Positions 6,401 to 7,637 of a stretch of DNA of 7,637 nucleotides are shown in pieces. The notes under the pieces were generated by a model, which did no database searches, was not told the DNA's origin, and was given only the letters and a program-made list of their open reading frames with translations. A program made the translations under genes and the position numbers. This DNA is from Candidatus Melainabacteria bacterium. GTDB taxonomy: Bacteria; Actinomycetota; Actinomycetes; Mycobacteriales; Pseudonocardiaceae. Where the stretch lies: contig CAJCJE010000450.1 in NCBI GenBank assembly GCA_903970565.1, positions 1 to 7,637 on the forward strand, given 5' to 3'. Positions within the stretch are counted from its first letter, which is position 1. Every line of letters starts with the position of its first letter.

Positions 6401-7637
6401 CTCGCGTACGCCGAGTTGTTCGGTGAAGTGCCGGGCGAGGCGGTTGGCGGTGCCGTTCACCTCGGCGTAGGTGCGCCGGGTGTCGCCGCTGGAGAGACAG
6501 ATCCGATCCGGAGTCAGGCGGGCCTGGCGTTCGACTGCCTGGTGGATCTGGACGGAACGGTCGAAGTCCAGCTCGCGATGGCCCAGGGTGCGGACCCGGA
6601 GCTGTTCCGGCTCGGACAGCAACGGCAACCGGGCCAGTGGTTCGGCTGGCCGGTGCAGCACCGACTCGACCAGCGTCGCGAACGAGGTCCACAGCTCGTC
6701 CACGGTCTCGCCGTCGAACAGCCGGGTGTCGAAGCGAATGGCCGCCGCCAGGTCGGCGCCGTCCTCGGCGAGCATGATGTTCAACGGGATGATGCTGGTC
6801 CGCAGGGTCATCTCGACCGGCTCCACCCGCAGTTGCGGCCCGGCCATCGCGCTGGCCGGCGCCGTCCCGGCCGGCGCGAACTGCTCGAACTCGATGAGCA
6901 CGTCGAACAGGTGCGGCGCGCGGATGGCACCCCGCAGGCGCAGTTGTTCCACGAGATTCTCGTACGGGAAGCCCTGGTGGCTCAGCGCCTCGACGAACGC
7001 GCGGCGCACGCCGGCGAACAACTCGTCGAAACCGTCGGCCTCGTCCACCCGCAACCGCAGCGGCACGGTCCGGACCAGCATACCGACCATGTCCTCCAGC
7101 GCCGCGTCGCCCCGACCGGCGACCGAGGTACCGAGCACGAGATCGGGCTGGTCGGTGAAACGGGACAGCAGCGCGGCAAACACGCTCAACACCGCGGTGA
7201 ACCCGGTGCCGCCGTGGGTTTGCGCGTACTCCTTCAACCCGCTCCACAGGTGCGGCCCCAACGCGTAGGACCGGTACGCGCCGGCGAAGGCCGGGCCGCC
7301 GCCGCCCGACCGGACCGGCAGGTTCAACCGCGCCGGCACGGTGGCGAAGGTGTCCAGCCAGTACGCCGCGTCCTGCTCGCGGTGTTCCACCGCCCGCTGG
7401 GCCTCGCGGTACTGGTGGTCACGGTAGCTGACGGCGATCGGTGCCAGTCGGGGAGCCTGTCCCCTGGCGAAGGAGTTGTAGAGCTGACCGAGGTCACGCA
7501 CGAGCAGCCCGAGCGACCAACCGTCGGCGACGATGTGGTGCGTACTCAGCGTCAGCAGGTGACTGTCCGAACCGGACGTCAGCAGTTGCGCCCGCAGCAG
7601 CGAACCCTCCCCCAGGTCGAACGGGCGGGCGGCGAAC
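3437..7637 (-). CDS. Nonribosomal peptide synthetase, (C)-A-T-C, 5' end outside window
   Basis: A large cytoplasmic assembly-line enzyme that activates an amino acid, tethers it to phosphopantetheine and extends a peptide. About 1,399 codons lie in the window; the frame is open to the right edge, so the start is upstream. Residues are counted from the first full codon here. The order is a condensation domain (to about 335), adenylation domain (about 358-860), carrier domain (about 875-945) and a second condensation domain (about 963-1390), then TGA at complement 3437-3439. There is no thioesterase, reductase or epimerase domain. The stop overlaps the start of a GNAT gene, placing both in one minus-strand operon whose earlier genes lie beyond 7637. 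All parts keep the high G/C third-position bias and there is no frameshift. The terminal C domain lacks the catalytic histidine. I do not recognise the product of the cluster. Confidence 0.95.
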   Translation of the reverse strand, partial: FAARPFDLGEGSLLRAQLLTSGSDSHLLTLSTHHIVADGWSLGLLVRDLGQLYNSFARGQAPRLAPIAVSYRDHQYREAQRAVEHREQDAAYWLDTFATVPARLNLPVRSGGGGPAFAGAYRSYALGPHLWSGLKEYAQTHGGTGFTAVLSVFAALLSRFTDQPDLVLGTSVAGRGDAALEDMVGMLVRTVPLRLRVDEADGFDELFAGVRRAFVEALSHQGFPYENLVEQLRLRGAIRAPHLFDVLIEFEQFAPAGTAPASAMAGPQLRVEPVEMTLRTSIIPLNIMLAEDGADLAAAIRFDTRLFDGETVDELWTSFATLVESVLHRPAEPLARLPLLSEPEQLRVRTLGHRELDFDRSVQIHQAVERQARLTPDRICLSSGDTRRTYAEVNGTANRLARHFTEQLGVREGDVVALVMDRSPLMVQSILALWKCGAAYLPVAPGYPPAFIRMMLESACVRLAAVDPAQARPDLREHIPDRCAVVDLSADAAAELDGSDLDRPIDETGVAYVIYTSGSTGVPKGVMIEHLGMLNHLHAKIDELGLDQHSVVVQNASNSFDISLWQMFAAPFLGGRTVIVDEPAQLDPLGFADRLQGEHVTVLEVVPSYLDVMLDAWQQVDRPITLQSLQYLMVTGEACLPRQVNRWLAAYPGVPVVNAYGPTEASDDVTHHIIRDPVSTDTVPLGRPIPNTYLYVLDEHLRVVPHGERGEIFVSGICVGRGYLNAPEQTAKAFLDDPFVPGRRMYRTGDGGRWRPDGTLEYLGRNDTQVKVRGFRIDLGEVERRLDACQGVRSAAVVVKGTGSGAQLHGYVVLAPEGTVEQCRQHLLRELPEHMVPAEFVVLERLPLTANGKVDRNALRQRDDARAPRPDAVSPRTETEHALVRIWQDVLGQQGIGVTDQFFALGGDSLRAMQILARMRRDLGTDPGLAALFSTPTIAGLAAALPRAPAADTDQPIAGLGGPGRYDCAPAQDMSLDIERTSTQRAAFNRNDLYELPGDIDPGHLRHAFALLTERHESLRTTYGPIAGEAGQTVHAPGELPLLFDVRELSAEPADALSLFVERRIREPFDPETQPLVRADLLRTGPDRWNLLVAMHQLIADGVSAQVLMADWQALYDSLRAGTRPDLPPLPFQFKEVAAARQARLTPQRRAAHREFWAGELAGASSLVPIPTDFPRPAVTALSGTRVRSTLPDELTTRFTALARENEVTEFVVARCAVGLLLLAETALDDVVIGTYTSGRGSGELAGQIGCYINTVPLRFQLKQGDAVATLLRRAQQDILLAFQHEEYPYEWTMRDLGWQRGPERSPRFDVMVAMDQPSASRTTGIFQPRELPRRAKEADLQFTFVHYPDHLDLVLTYDDEIFAPGRAELFLAKLRAILVAMTENRPTVDILRAQQVQR
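3467..4750 (-). other. Terminal NRPS condensation domain with altered active site (HQxxxDG)
   Basis: A complete condensation fold by motifs: APAQ near its start (969-972), RHESLRTTY (1015-1023), IGCYINTVPLR (1249-1259) and HEEYPYE (1285-1291). The expected HHxxxDG reads HQLIADG (1096-1102). The second, catalytic His is Gln, codon CAG at complement 4346-4348. It is the last domain of the protein. The domain could be inactive and serve as a docking or recruitment platform, like the X domain of glycopeptide synthetases. It could also carry out an unusual release reaction. Confidence 0.85.
4802..5014 (-). other. NRPS carrier (thiolation) domain
   Basis: The peptidyl-carrier domain holds the amino acid or peptide on a 4'-phosphopantetheine arm. 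The attachment motif is FFALGGDSL; the modified serine is window residue 909, codon TCG at complement 4910-4912. LGGDSL is canonical, with the preceding Asp intact, so the domain should be modifiable. It lies directly between the adenylation domain and the terminal condensation domain. Confidence 0.9.
5057..6565 (-). other. NRPS adenylation domain with an acidic specificity pocket
   Basis: The domain activates an amino acid as its adenylate using ATP. Core motifs are complete: TYAEVN (A1), KCGAAYLPV (A2), YTSGSTGVPKG (A3), FDIS (A4), NAYGPTE (A5), GEIFVSG and GRGYL (A6), YRTGD (A7), GRNDTQVKVRGFRIDLGE (A8), LPEHMVP (A9) and NGKVDR (A10). Aligned by eye with GrsA-PheA, the ten pocket residues read D-I-W-E-M-T-A-D-D-K. 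Three acidic side chains besides the anchoring Asp suggest a basic or otherwise cationic substrate. I cannot match the code to a known amino acid with confidence. Confidence 0.85.
6630..7637 (-). other. NRPS condensation domain 1 (N-terminally cut, catalytic motif intact)
   Basis: The domain forms the peptide bond between the upstream carrier-bound donor and the amino acid loaded by the following A-T. Its active-site motif is intact: HHIVADGWS at window residues 33-41 (complement of about 7514-7540). Further family features are VGMLVRTVPLRLR (the VNT-like strand) and HQGFPYENLVEQL. The motif style looks more like an LCL than a dual or starter domain, but the missing N-terminus prevents a firm subtype. 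The usual C7 motif is degenerate (RGAIRAPHLFDVL). Confidence 0.85.

Overview
This window comes from a very G+C-rich genome with strong G/C preference at third codon positions. It carries aerobic cobalamin genes, a GAF/ANTAR-type regulator and a nonribosomal peptide synthetase (NRPS). Together these point to a filamentous actinomycete. Pseudonocardiaceae-like is an inference from the gene mix, not something I could test.

Region 1 (1-1041) holds two divergent genes for consecutive steps of aerobic corrin ring synthesis. cobK (precorrin-6A reductase; minus strand, 5' part only) and cobF (precorrin-6A synthase, complete) are separated by 67 bp that must contain both promoters.

Region 2 (1042-2551) looks like a gene graveyard. 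After cobF there is a strong ribosome-binding site and an overlapping GTG, but no convincing gene follows. Near 1273-1376 a short stretch resembles the soluble tail of an APC-type amino-acid permease, readable only across a one-base frame change. At 1546-1600 a near-perfect Shine-Dalgarno sequence sits partly inside an inverted repeat and precedes an ATG. The frame from that ATG contains a GAF-like C-terminal segment, then an in-frame TGA (1925-1927), then an ANTAR domain and a STAS domain. I read 1598-2551 as a decayed GAF-ANTAR(-STAS) regulator whose 3' half (1946-2551) is still an open frame.

Region 3 (2552-2663) is a short convergent junction.

Region 4 (2664-7637, minus strand) is the downstream end of a biosynthetic operon. 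It holds the 3' portion of an NRPS with order (C)-A-T-C, cut by the window edge, and a GNAT acyltransferase whose GTG start overlaps the NRPS stop codon by four bases. The NRPS ends in a condensation domain with no thioesterase. That terminal C domain has HQxxxDG where HHxxxDG is expected, so the catalytic second histidine is missing. The adenylation domain has a complete set of core motifs, and the binding-pocket residues I read are D-I-W-E-M-T-A-D-D-K, unusually acidic. An unusual release route, or a non-catalytic terminal C domain, is the most interesting possibility here.
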